NCBI GenBank assembly: GCA_965204245.1
Contig: CBDBED010000008.1
Span: 62,001-126,000 of the forward strand
DNA length: 64,000 bases
Direction of reading: 5' to 3'
From: JAAXIE01 sp965204245
GTDB lineage: Bacteria; Chloroflexota; Dehalococcoidia; Lucifugimonadales; JAAXIE01
How positions within the stretch are numbered: the stretch's first letter is position 1; every line of letters starts with the position of its first letter. The position numbers were made by a program, and so were the translations under genes. Positions 8,384 through 17,366 of the stretch are shown in pieces. Below the pieces are notes generated by a model, which was not told the origin of the DNA, did no database searches, and saw only the letters and a program-made list of their open reading frames with translations.

Positions 8384-8803
8384 ATGAGACAGGCCCAAGG
8401 CATATACATGATCAGCGTCGTTGCTGAAGCGCTGGACATGCATCCGCAGACTCTGCGCAAGTACGAGCGTGCAGGATTCGTCGACCCGCTTCGTATGGGA
8501 ACACTTCGTACTTACTCGGACAGCGACATTGCGCGGTTGCGCCTTATCAAGCATTTCGTGGAGAACTTGGGCCTGAACCTAGCCGGAGTAGAATTGGCCT
8601 TGGGCATGGCCACCAAACTTCTGTCGCTGCGCGCTCAATTAACGTCCCAGCGCAATCCTTCGGCGACTACGGGCCAGTCGATACAGCAGATTGATGAGAT
8701 GCTGAAGGACCTCAAGCTGTTCGTGGTTCCCACCAGTGCCCGCACGAACGAACCCCAGGTAGAAGACGGTTGGTTCCAAGTGGCGGCTTCCGAGGAGATG
8801 TAA
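8384..8803 (+). CDS. MerR-family transcriptional regulator, HspR-like
   Basis: A 139-residue regulator with an N-terminal MerR winged helix-turn-helix: the segment with HPQTLRKYERAGF (about 21-33) and the wing RTYSDSDIARL (about 46-56) are the diagnostic parts. In HspR-type MerR proteins this fold represses heat-shock genes such as dnaK; no dnaK, grpE or clpB is near, and I saw no CTTGAGT/ACTCAAG HAIR operator, so the HspR label describes sequence resemblance only. The C-terminal helix lacks metal-binding Cys. It is divergent from a small gene, and the shared intergenic region has an inverted repeat that could be its site. Confidence 0.8.
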   Translation: MRQAQGIYMISVVAEALDMHPQTLRKYERAGFVDPLRMGTLRTYSDSDIARLRLIKHFVENLGLNLAGVELALGMATKLLSLRAQLTSQRNPSATTGQSIQQIDEMLKDLKLFVVPTSARTNEPQVEDGWFQVAASEEM

Positions 8804-8808
8804 ACGCC

Positions 8809-9471
8809 CTATAATTCAATCTCCTTCAGATCGTGCGCTAGTGCGAGACGGGCCGCTGTGATCTTCTGCACATCATCCGCTGTCCAGCCAGGCGCAACCT
8901 CCCGCAGCAACAGCCCTTTCGCGGTCACGGCCATCACTGCCACGTCGGTGACAACTAAGCTGACGCACTCTTTGCCCGTCAATGGGTAGGTGCATTGTTC
9001 CACTACTTTTGGTTGACCTTGGGAGTCGGTGTGTTCCATGGCTACGATTACTCGCTTGGCACCAGCGCATAGGTCCATGGCTCCGCCAATGTTACCCACG
9101 CCCCGCTGTGGCAGCATCCAATTGGCCAAATCGCCAGTCTCCGAAACTTGTAAGGCCCCCAGCACCGTGGCGTCTACGTGTCCCCCGCGGATCATGGCAA
9201 AGGCGTGGGCCGAACTGAAAAAGGACATCCCAGGTACGGACTTCAGGAACTGTCCCCCGGCGTTGATGAGGTCGATGTCCTCCTCGCCTTCGTCAGCCAA
9301 GGGCCCGCAGTTCAATACGCCGCTTTCGCTATGGTAGAAAACTGTGAGGTCGGGAGGCAGGAAGTTGGAGACTAGGGTTGGGATGCCGATGCCCAAGTTG
9401 ACGTAGGAGCCATTCTCCAGTTCCTTAGCCACCCGCATGGCAATCACCTCGCGCTCCAAACGCTCTTTCAC
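8809..9471 (-). CDS. CoA-transferase subunit B (3-oxoacid/acyl CoA-transferase beta)
   Basis: A 220-residue type I CoA-transferase beta subunit that moves CoA between carboxylic acids through a glutamyl-CoA intermediate. The active-site Glu is E49 in HSESG, followed by the oxyanion GAL and GVGNIGGAMDL motifs typical of ScoB/AtoA. Start GTG 9471 has AGGAG 5 nt upstream. The alpha subunit is not adjacent; a matching one is at 50.96 kb, over 41 kb away, so either the two genes have been separated or each partners with another copy elsewhere. It converges on the MerR gene with 5 bp between stops. Confidence 0.9.
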   Translation of the reverse strand: MKERLEREVIAMRVAKELENGSYVNLGIGIPTLVSNFLPPDLTVFYHSESGVLNCGPLADEGEEDIDLINAGGQFLKSVPGMSFFSSAHAFAMIRGGHVDATVLGALQVSETGDLANWMLPQRGVGNIGGAMDLCAGAKRVIVAMEHTDSQGQPKVVEQCTYPLTGKECVSLVVTDVAVMAVTAKGLLLREVAPGWTADDVQKITAARLALAHDLKEIEL

Positions 9472-9717
9472 AATCTCCTACCTCACTGATGTTCAAGGGC
9501 ATCGCAACGACCGTTAGGCTGGCCGTGAAGCTACCGTACATTCTACAGATATGGGAGGGGAACCGAAATGCACTTGAGCACGTCGGCCCTGCACTTCAAA
9601 CTGAGGCAGGCCAGAATTCCAGGCACCTTATGCTTGATGACGAGGCATGATATCCTGATGGACTTACAATAACAGTCGGAGACTGAAGACACTGAAGAGT
9701 CGGATGAAGGGAGACAG

Positions 9718-12276
9718 GTGGTGACGTTTTTGACCGTGCCTCGACTTCGCGTAATCGGGGTGGTCCTCGGCGTAGTGGGGATCGCTGTTCTGGTGCTCTT
9801 CGCAGGATGGCGCGGGGCGTTAGCCCAGAGCGATATGGAATGCGAGGCCGTTGACCTTGGTGTGCTGGCTGGGGATGCGGAGAGCAGGTTGCAGGCGGAG
9901 GGGCACTGGACAACTGAGGACTGCGACTCACGCTTTCGCACTGATACCGACGCTCATACCTATCGGTTTCAGGTAGAGGAGCCGGGTCGGCTCAGGGTCG
10001 AACTCAAATCAGACGGTGGCGACCCTTATATCTACCTTCTGACCGAGGACGGCACTCGCATCGCGGACGATGATGACGGAGGAACAGGTCTCGATGCGCG
10101 TGTTGAGAGTGACTTGGCACCAGGAACGTATCTGGTTGAGGCCACAACCTTCGGCGGTAGGAAGCGAGGAGCGTCGGGCTTCACTTTGTCCGTGAGTCGC
10201 GTCAGTGGTTGCGATGTAACCGATCTGGGAACATTGGAACCTGGTGTTGACCTGACGGCGTCAGGGTTGTGGTCCATCGATACCTGTGGGTCGCGGTTTG
10301 TGGTTGAACATCCCGCCCACTCCTATTCCTTCAACCTCGCACAAGCCGGTCGCGTTCGAATAGACCTGACGTCGGAGGATGGCGACCCTGTGATGTCGCT
10401 TATTTCGGCCACCCAGGGCTTGATAGCCGCCAATGATGACGGCGGAGATTACCGCAATTCCCGCATCGACAAGTACCTGCCTGCTGGGGCCTATTTGATA
10501 GAGGCGACCACCTACCTGGAGCGGGACAGGCAACCCCTGTTACCTGTATTTGACTTGGTCGTTCACTTGGTCGATGAAGAGGCGGAGCAGGGCGATTTCC
10601 GGTTGAAGATTGAGGATGTCAGTCCGCCCGACCTAGTAGTGGCGGGACAGCCCTTTGAAGTGCAGTACCGGGTTGGCAACTTGGGCGATGGGGCCTTGGA
10701 TGAACCTAATGGCAGGGTAGTGGTGTATGTCGTTGGGCCACGGGTGTTTGAGCGGTCAGGGAACCTCGAATCAACGGCTGAGGTCTGGCCGACTGGCGTC
10801 TCGTACCATGCGGGCGATGTCCCCGCCTCGGACTCCAGTACTGCTATTGATGACATAGCCCCGTTTGAGGTGACCTTCGGCGAGTCAGGACCAACCTGGC
10901 TCTTTGTCGGTGTGGTCACATTCGACGAAGACGACGTCGAGATTGGATTCCACGGGACGTGGCGCAATCTGGTAGTACTGGACAGCCTGGCCTTTGACTC
11001 GACTGTCGTCGAGGTCGACAATTTCTACTATGAAGTGTCCAGCGAGGTTGGAGAGGAAGGCGAAGTCACGACCTCGGTAACTCGACGTATCGACCCTGAC
11101 GAAGAGGTAGAGCCCCAAGTGCAGACCAAGGCAGTTTATGCCGCTGCAGTGCGTACCCAGTTATTGGATGGCCTCTTCGAGCGGCCATTAATCGCAAACC
11201 TTTCTGTAGAGGCGGAGCCGGCGGATGTCGACGTATCGACTCCATCCTCCGGGGCACTCCGGGAGGCCTTTGTCTCCCAATACCTCAGTGCACTTGATGC
11301 CTCGGGGTTGGCCGACACATTAGCTGCTGGCGAGGCCGTTAATCCCATTGAAGTTGAGGAGATGCTTCTGAGTTCCTCTACCGCGTTGGGAGCCCAGTAT
11401 GCTTCACTGGCCTCCACATGGGCTGCTTTGCAAGAGGGACTCTCTGATACTAATCCTCTGTCTTTGGAGGAGGCCTTGTACCTGCAAGCGGGGTTGGCAT
11501 ACGCCGAGCGCATTATCGCACCGGCAGTCATAGCCGGAGAAGCCGTGGCTACGGCCCGGTCCGTGGATGAAGGTTGGGACGAAGCTGAGGTTCGGGAAAG
11601 GGTCGACGAACTGGAACAGCTTGCGTCGTGCGGTGGCTCAGCAGCCCTGAAGGATGCTCTTGACACTACGGATGCTGAGGATGTCGATGCCTTGCTCACT
11701 CTCGACTCGGAGCTCCGAGTAGCCCTTCCCATCTATGGGGTGGCAACGGACGCTGCCCTTTGTCAAGTGGAAGGCGCCAGCCAATGGACATCCGACTTGC
11801 TGGATATCTTGTTCATTGACGACAGCATCCTACGACCCGTTCTGGGGCTAGAATCTCCACCACCCCCACCGGCACCGCACCGCTTGCGCATGCTGGCCCG
11901 CTTAACCGAAGACGGCCGGTTGGAGCATGGCGTGGAACTTGCTAGTGGAAGACAGGTATTGCCGGAGGTCCGGTATCTTGCAGCCGATGCTCCCGTGGAC
12001 GAATGGAGGCTGAGCAGCGAAGTGGATGTCGATGAAGGTTCCATAGGCAGGGTACGATCGAGGCGGTTGGAGGATGGCCGGGTTGAACTGGCGTTCCAGA
12101 CCGCTAATGGCGAGGTGATCACACCTGACATACGCTACATGCCCAGCAACATGCCCGTTGGCGTCTGGTTGCGCACTGGCGAGATCGAGGTGCCGCCCGC
12201 GGTGGCGGCCTTAGAAGGGGGCGACGGTGAGGAGGCACAGGCAGAGGACAGCGACGGCTCGGGTGGCGAGACTTAA
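9718..12276 (+). CDS. Secreted protein with two PPC-like domains and a CARDB-like domain
   Basis: An 852-residue exported protein. Residues 12-32 are a hydrophobic signal segment ending in ALAQ. Two beta-sandwich modules of the PPC (bacterial pre-peptidase C-terminal) type follow at about 45-150 and 155-275, each with a D-P-Y/V-x-L and DDDGG or NDDGGD stretch. A CARDB-like adhesion module spans about 290-410, then an acidic helical region. The C-terminus repeats a roughly 45-residue unit twice (LTEDGRLEHG and RLEDGRVELA). Very acidic overall. The start is GTG 9718 or 9721 behind GGGAG. No protease or other enzymatic domain was recognised, so a surface or binding role is inferred. Confidence 0.7.
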   Translation: MVTFLTVPRLRVIGVVLGVVGIAVLVLFAGWRGALAQSDMECEAVDLGVLAGDAESRLQAEGHWTTEDCDSRFRTDTDAHTYRFQVEEPGRLRVELKSDGGDPYIYLLTEDGTRIADDDDGGTGLDARVESDLAPGTYLVEATTFGGRKRGASGFTLSVSRVSGCDVTDLGTLEPGVDLTASGLWSIDTCGSRFVVEHPAHSYSFNLAQAGRVRIDLTSEDGDPVMSLISATQGLIAANDDGGDYRNSRIDKYLPAGAYLIEATTYLERDRQPLLPVFDLVVHLVDEEAEQGDFRLKIEDVSPPDLVVAGQPFEVQYRVGNLGDGALDEPNGRVVVYVVGPRVFERSGNLESTAEVWPTGVSYHAGDVPASDSSTAIDDIAPFEVTFGESGPTWLFVGVVTFDEDDVEIGFHGTWRNLVVLDSLAFDSTVVEVDNFYYEVSSEVGEEGEVTTSVTRRIDPDEEVEPQVQTKAVYAAAVRTQLLDGLFERPLIANLSVEAEPADVDVSTPSSGALREAFVSQYLSALDASGLADTLAAGEAVNPIEVEEMLLSSSTALGAQYASLASTWAALQEGLSDTNPLSLEEALYLQAGLAYAERIIAPAVIAGEAVATARSVDEGWDEAEVRERVDELEQLASCGGSAALKDALDTTDAEDVDALLTLDSELRVALPIYGVATDAALCQVEGASQWTSDLLDILFIDDSILRPVLGLESPPPPPAPHRLRMLARLTEDGRLEHGVELASGRQVLPEVRYLAADAPVDEWRLSSEVDVDEGSIGRVRSRRLEDGRVELAFQTANGEVITPDIRYMPSNMPVGVWLRTGEIEVPPAVAALEGGDGEEAQAEDSDGSGGET

Positions 12277-12327
12277 GCGCGGAACCTGGGCTGGTCATTC
12301 TGCCTGAGCTATCGCTAGCGCGGGGCG

Positions 12328-13053
12328 TTAGATGTCGTAGACCTCGAAGCTGACGGCGTAGTCGCAGTCAAAGCGTTGTCCGGTTGCGTTGGCGTTCATG
12401 GTGAGGAACATTTCGGGATCCATACCCGTGCCCAAGCCCTTGATGTAGGCGTCGTGTTTTTCGAGGGACTCGACGCCCTTGTAGATGAAGTCGCCTACGT
12501 CGACGGCATGGGTGGCGAGGGGGGAGCCGCTGATGAGGACACGCTTCACCCCGCTCCAAGGCTCGTAGCCTTCGTCGATCAGTTCGGGGAATATCCAGCG
12601 GTTACCTGCGTCGCGGGAGGCGTCCAAGGCTGCCAAGCCGACGGAGCGGTGGTCGGCTTGATTGGTCCGGCCACCGGCTAGGCGGGTGTGGAAGTTGCCG
12701 GTGATTACGATGTCGGGTTGGTGGTTTCTGATGGCGCGGGTGAGGTCGCGGCGCAGGGCGGGGCTGTATTCGATGATGCCATCGGGGTAGTCGAGCCACT
12801 CGACTACGGTGACGCCTACGACGGCAGCGCTGTCGACCTCTTCTTTGGTGCGGATGCCCCAAGTCTCCTTGGGGTCCATGCCTTGAATGCCGGCCTCGCC
12901 CCGGGAGACGAGGAGGTAGGTGATGGTCTTGCCCTCTGAGGTCCACTTGGCGATGGCACTGGCGGCACCGTATTCGAGGTCGTCGGGGTGGGCGACTATG
13001 GCGAGTCCTGTCTGCCAGTTGTCGTCGAGGGGTTGCAGTTGTTGTTGGGCCAT
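12328..13053 (-). CDS. PIG-L family deacetylase
   Basis: A 241-residue PIG-L/LmbE zinc-dependent N-acetylglucosaminide deacetylase-like enzyme. The signature AHPDD sits at 21-25 and the second metal-ligand motif appears as ADHRSVG near residue 135. The family deacetylates GlcNAc-inositol, bacillithiol or mycothiol precursors and many secondary metabolites. The ATG at 13053 begins the family-like N-terminus; a longer in-frame extension upstream has no supporting homology pattern. It follows the Rieske oxygenase on the same strand after about 140 bp. The substrate is unknown. Confidence 0.88.
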   Translation of the reverse strand: MAQQQLQPLDDNWQTGLAIVAHPDDLEYGAASAIAKWTSEGKTITYLLVSRGEAGIQGMDPKETWGIRTKEEVDSAAVVGVTVVEWLDYPDGIIEYSPALRRDLTRAIRNHQPDIVITGNFHTRLAGGRTNQADHRSVGLAALDASRDAGNRWIFPELIDEGYEPWSGVKRVLISGSPLATHAVDVGDFIYKGVESLEKHDAYIKGLGTGMDPEMFLTMNANATGQRFDCDYAVSFEVYDI

Positions 13054-13192
13054 GTAGGTATTCCTTTCGGTGGATTGATTCAGGCAAAACAAGAGGCGAC
13101 CGGCTGAGGGCCGATCGCCTCGCTGAAGGCGCGGATTGAGCTTGTACACCTACAGGTACATTTGCATGGGGCCGGGTGATAGGGTGAATTCA

Positions 13193-14521
13193 TTAGTCGT
13201 CGTCGGCTAGCAGGGGAATCTCCACTGCCTCGCGGTCCTCTTGCTGCTCGATAGTGCGGGCAGCGGTCTCGATGGTGGTCTTGTTCCAGACGCGCTGGGC
13301 GTCGCGGGACTTGAAGGGCATGCGGCGGCGCCAGAAGATGATGGCGGCGTCGGTTGCCCCCAGTTTTTGAGCGGCCTTGGTGTCGAGGGCACCGACGGCT
13401 TGGACGGGGAGGTCTTCTTTCTCGTTCACGGACTGGGGCGAGCTGAAGTAGACCCACCAGCAGTTGTAGTAAATCTTCCACCAGAGCTTGACCAGCGGGT
13501 TCTTCTTCACGCGTTTTAGGGCGAAGGAGAACATGCGGACGTTGTCGGCGTCGATGGGGGTGAAGTAGCGGATTAGGACGGTGGAGAAGCGGAGGCTGGG
13601 GCAGGCGATGGAGGGGAGGCGGTAGAGGCCGCCGGGGCGGACGTTGTCGAAGGCTTTTTGGCGGGCCTTGAGGGGGTCCTCACTGCCGCGGAAGCGCCAC
13701 CAGATATGCTGGGGCCATTTCTTGCCGATGCCGGGGAAGTAGCCCTGCTGCTGGTCTCTGACGACGCGGGGGGCGATGCAGATGTAATTGTCGCCTTCCT
13801 CGGTGATCTCGGTGCCTTCCCAGAAAGCGGGAAGGCGGTTGAAGAGGGCCAGGTTGAAGATGCGGCGGAACTGGCCGCGGTGGATTTTGCTGTTGTGGGA
13901 GTCGCGGGAGTTCTCCATGGTGAGGGACCAGTTCATGGGCCAAATCTTGGTGTAGCACTCGATGGCGACCTCGTCGTCGAAAAACTCTTCGGGGACATCC
14001 TCTTCGAGGGGGACGGGCTCGGTCTGGCCCATCCAGATGTAGACAATGCCCTTGTGGGTCTGGGTGGGATAATTGCGGGCCTTGAGCTTGGGGGCGAGCT
14101 TGGAGTTGGGGCCGTCGGTGAGGGCGGCGACGCACTGGCCAGTGCCGTCGAAGGTGTAGCCGTGGTAGGGGCAGGTGATGAAGCCTTGGAACTCGTTGTT
14201 GCCCTTGCCGTTGCTGATGCCGCCGGAGAGGAAGGCGCCGCGGTGGGGGCAGGCGTCTTGGAGGGCGACGACGTTGTTGTTGGCGTCGCGGAAGAAGACG
14301 ACTTGGTCGCCGCAGATGCGGAGGGCGATAGGCTTGCGCTTGACGTCCTTTTCCTCGATGCCGGGGTACCAGTATTCGCGGTAGCCCATTTCGGGGACGT
14401 AGTCGTGGAGGCCGATGCCGGAGGCGCCGCGGGGGGTGTACCTGTTGGCACCGTTGGTGGCGTGGGCCCCGTTGGTGCCGTTGACGGGATGGGCTCCGTT
14501 AGTAGCGCCGTTGGTGGTCAT
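13193..14521 (-). CDS. Rieske non-heme iron ring-hydroxylating oxygenase, alpha subunit
   Basis: A 442-residue oxygenase alpha subunit. The Rieske [2Fe-2S] centre is CPHRG with, about 25 residues on, CPYHGY; the mononuclear iron site fits ENSRDSHNSKIH in the catalytic domain. The first 33 residues are low-complexity Asn/Gly/Thr/Ala linker, unusual for the family. No reductase, ferredoxin or beta subunit is nearby, as is common in SAR202-like genomes. Start ATG 14521 has GAGGT 6 nt upstream. It likely hydroxylates or demethylates an aromatic or cyclic substrate; specificity is unknown. Upstream lies the TGTSACA-rich region. Confidence 0.9.
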   Translation of the reverse strand: MTTNGATNGAHPVNGTNGAHATNGANRYTPRGASGIGLHDYVPEMGYREYWYPGIEEKDVKRKPIALRICGDQVVFFRDANNNVVALQDACPHRGAFLSGGISNGKGNNEFQGFITCPYHGYTFDGTGQCVAALTDGPNSKLAPKLKARNYPTQTHKGIVYIWMGQTEPVPLEEDVPEEFFDDEVAIECYTKIWPMNWSLTMENSRDSHNSKIHRGQFRRIFNLALFNRLPAFWEGTEITEEGDNYICIAPRVVRDQQQGYFPGIGKKWPQHIWWRFRGSEDPLKARQKAFDNVRPGGLYRLPSIACPSLRFSTVLIRYFTPIDADNVRMFSFALKRVKKNPLVKLWWKIYYNCWWVYFSSPQSVNEKEDLPVQAVGALDTKAAQKLGATDAAIIFWRRRMPFKSRDAQRVWNKTTIETAARTIEQQEDREAVEIPLLADDD

Positions 14522-14599
14522 CACATCACCTCGCGGGGGTTGAAGGCGGGATAGGCCGATAATGGGGGGAAAGTACTCCGAGGGGGGTGGGTTGTCAAG

Positions 14600-14805
14600 A
14601 AAGGGAATGTCACAATGTCACACGGTTTATAGCTAAAATAATTTTTTCGTATCTGAGAATTGTGACATTTGTGACATTTCCCTATCTGGCCAGATACAAA
14701 AAAGTGTGACATGATTTTCGTATCTGGGGATGTCACAGGTGTCACACTTTTGAGGCGTCTGTGACATTTTCGTAGCTGGAGGGATGCCACAGTGTGACAT
14801 TTTTG
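14600..14805. repeat. Cluster of TGTSACA heptamers with TTTCGTAKCTG motifs
   Basis: Within about 190 bp there are nine exact TGTCACA or TGTGACA heptamers, at 14608, 14616, 14661, 14670, 14705, 14731, 14740, 14760 and 14793. They occur singly or as pairs 8-9 bp apart. Interleaved are TTTCGTATCTG at 14645 and 14717, TTTCGTAGCTG at 14769, and a CTATCTGGCCAGATAC palindrome near 14682. The region is AT-rich and lies between the starts and ends of two minus-strand genes. A related composite occurs at 63.94-63.99 kb. Confidence 0.7.
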
Positions 14806-15056
14806 ACGGGGCCTCTGGAGGGGGTTTTGGGGAGGCGCGGGTTGCTCCCGCACCGGGATGCGGGGCGGGATGGCGTGGTTGGTCGAGGGTGTGGGGTGTG
14901 CGTTCATGATGGGGGCATGGTACATTAGTTCGGGGTGGTTTGGCAAGGGGGTGGGTGTCATGGGGGATTTGACTTGTCTGCGAGGCAGCGGGGCGCGTGC
15001 CCTGCATCGTGACTCTGGGTCGGTGCTTAGCGGCACTGTCCGACAATCAGGGCACT
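14806..15056. other. Non-coding G-rich stretch
   Basis: Between the heptamer cluster and the 3' end of the ATPase gene I see no gene, RNA or clear repeat. Reading frames here lack ribosome sites and have repetitive composition. Confidence 0.4.
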
Positions 15057-17366
15057 CTAGGGGATCGTGTCAAACCGTACGTAGAATTCTCTGGTGCTAT
15101 CGGTTGCCTGGAAGGCTGGTTCCAACGTCTTCGGCACTGGAACGAATATCCGATTCTCGGTAACAATTGTTGTTGTTGGAAACATTCTTCCCCCAGTTTG
15201 GTCTGTTTCCAAAGGCGTCTTCAACTCTATGTCGTAGTAGAGGCTTATCTGCCCCGTACCATTTGTGAAAATGTAGGTGATACGATGTGCGCCCCAAATG
15301 AGTCTTGTAGTATGTGGCTGGCGGAGGAAGACACCATCACGGCTTGCCATTCGGTCCGACACCGCTAGAAACATTTGGAAATGGTTCAATTGTGAGTACT
15401 GGGCAGCTACCGTCAGGACTTTCATGTTGCTTGTCAACTTTGGACGCAAGATAGGTGGGGTTGCAAAGAACCCTTCGGATTCAGACGGAGGTGTTGGTGA
15501 GTCGATGATGTCAGGGAGTTCCTCCTCAAAAGTCCCGATCTGCTCGTTGCTAACCTCCTGTCTTTGGCGCGGTGATCGACGTCCTGATGTTCTGATGACT
15601 TCGGAGAACTCAACTTTGCCGGACAGAAAATCTGCAAGGAGCGACTCGATGTCGCCGTAGTCACTTTTTTGCAGCCTGTACAGTTCCTTATTGGCTTGCA
15701 ATCGCTTGTAAAGGGCATCATGGCCTTGCTTTTGAGAGGATGGGACATCGGCACGGATGTGAGGATAAATCTGGTGTCTTACAAAGTCCTTCACAAACCC
15801 ATCGAATACATCGGAAGCTGTCCTGTAATATTCAGTAACAACAGTGACCGCCGGAAGATTACGTGAAATGGAAATATGATGAACGTCATGCTCCGAGGCA
15901 ACATGGACTGCGACACCGTGACTAATGGTGGCTAAGTGGGCTTCTATATTTGGCATCAGATAGTCTTCAAGAAGCACATTGCGGATTGCTATAAGAAATA
16001 TTGCCTCCTCTAAGGAAAGTTGCGCTTCAGGAATAAGCTCTACAGTAGGTGTATCTGGCACCGATCCCAACCTAGTTAAGTCCCTAAGGTAGCGGAGTTG
16101 TAAACCCCTTCGAGGATTGACCTGACTGATGTGAAACAGATTGGCCTGTTCGTTAGCATGACGACTAATTGTGATCTGATCGGTACCCGCATAGTAGAGA
16201 TTCGTCTTTTCTGGTTGGTATCCAACGGTCGCTCCTAACGCAATCATTTCTTCAGCTGGTCGCACAGAAATACAGACGTTACGGGCAAGAGTGGTAAGAG
16301 TATGTGAGTAAATATATTGTTGGAACTGCTGGTTGTTATCTGCTGCATTAGTGTCCGCTAGATCAACAGTGGCTTCGGCTTCGACCAATCTAATTAAATC
16401 TGTGATATGTTGGATACTTTGTCTGCTCAAGGCCTCTCGTCCAGCTGTGGGAGTGAGAATATCGAGGTTAACGAAGCCGGCCAGGCCATAGTCAGTTGGC
16501 ACAGGCGCGGCGGCAAGGCCAAAATGATTTCTATAGGCTTGAATGGAGCCTGCTCGCTGGACGAAAAAGGCCCGACCTTGAATCGATTGTCCCTGAAGTG
16601 CTAAATCAGTGACATGTATAACGAGACGACTTCTATCATCTGTCGACACATCGAGCGTAGCCTGATAAGCCCCTTTTACAACCGTGCGGCAAGCAATTGG
16701 TGTAAGTTTGTCTTGCGTAGTATTTGTGGCTCCGTCAAAATGCTCCTGGCTTATGAGTTGCCCATTCACGGATACAGGGACTGGAAGGAACCGAACATAT
16801 TGCTTCAGGTACTCACAAGCAGCAGTGGCATCGATGATCCCTGAGGGATCGAGCTCCGCAATGATTGAAGTACCTGGAGCCCGGCGGTCGGGCACACGCT
16901 CTAGATCCACACAATGTTGCGCGATTTTCAGGTCCTCCCGTCTAGCGGAGCTGATTAGAGTCACGTCCGAGTCAATGTGCCTCGTTTCAACTCGAAGATA
17001 CTCGCATACGCCAAAATTGGCCATTGCGCCGATGCCGAACGTACCTATGACGCCTGCACGCTGCGCAAGAGGGGACTTTTTACCGCTAGATCCAGCACGC
17101 CAGAAGTTGTCTTTGAGTACCTCCTCGGTCATGCCGATGCCGTCGTCAGTTACAACAATGTTATTGCCGGTTATTGTAACGGTGATGCTGCGGGCGTCAG
17201 CTGAAATCTGCTGTGCCTCGCAACGCATGAGTATGGCATCATACGCATTTTGTACGTTTTCTCTCAAAAACGCCTTAGGAGAATCGTATATTTCGGAAGA
17301 CAAGATTTGAAGGACTCTAGTCGTTTCAACGTCGAACAGAATTTGCTCTTTGTCTGGCCGAGTCAT
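15057..17366 (-). CDS. GHKL (HSP90-like) ATPase of unknown role
   Basis: A 769-residue protein whose first 250 residues form an HSP90/MutL/MORC-type ATPase: N-box RENVQNAYDA (35-44, E36 and N40), DDGIGM (74-79) and the lid GVIGTFGIGAM (105-115). The middle resembles the second domain of HSP90-like proteins, and the final 130 residues are a separate beta-rich domain that I do not recognise. It is not HtpG (no C-terminal dimer domain resemblance). Its ATG overlaps the stop of the metallophosphoesterase gene (ATGA), so the two are translationally coupled. Base composition looks more AT-rich than the flanking catabolic genes, suggesting transfer. GHKL ATPases recur in prokaryotic conflict systems, which fits the setting. 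Confidence 0.8.
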   Translation of the reverse strand: MTRPDKEQILFDVETTRVLQILSSEIYDSPKAFLRENVQNAYDAILMRCEAQQISADARSITVTITGNNIVVTDDGIGMTEEVLKDNFWRAGSSGKKSPLAQRAGVIGTFGIGAMANFGVCEYLRVETRHIDSDVTLISSARREDLKIAQHCVDLERVPDRRAPGTSIIAELDPSGIIDATAACEYLKQYVRFLPVPVSVNGQLISQEHFDGATNTTQDKLTPIACRTVVKGAYQATLDVSTDDRSRLVIHVTDLALQGQSIQGRAFFVQRAGSIQAYRNHFGLAAAPVPTDYGLAGFVNLDILTPTAGREALSRQSIQHITDLIRLVEAEATVDLADTNAADNNQQFQQYIYSHTLTTLARNVCISVRPAEEMIALGATVGYQPEKTNLYYAGTDQITISRHANEQANLFHISQVNPRRGLQLRYLRDLTRLGSVPDTPTVELIPEAQLSLEEAIFLIAIRNVLLEDYLMPNIEAHLATISHGVAVHVASEHDVHHISISRNLPAVTVVTEYYRTASDVFDGFVKDFVRHQIYPHIRADVPSSQKQGHDALYKRLQANKELYRLQKSDYGDIESLLADFLSGKVEFSEVIRTSGRRSPRQRQEVSNEQIGTFEEELPDIIDSPTPPSESEGFFATPPILRPKLTSNMKVLTVAAQYSQLNHFQMFLAVSDRMASRDGVFLRQPHTTRLIWGAHRITYIFTNGTGQISLYYDIELKTPLETDQTGGRMFPTTTIVTENRIFVPVPKTLEPAFQATDSTREFYVRFDTIP

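Noticed and set aside
13658..14554. Long open frame opposite the Rieske oxygenase
   Set aside because: It is the antisense of a gene with clear Rieske and iron motifs; the frame is kept open by GC-rich codons and reads as Val/Gly/Ala/Asp.
15057..17366. HtpG chaperone
   Set aside because: Only the ATPase region resembles HSP90; size, final domain and operon partner do not fit HtpG.
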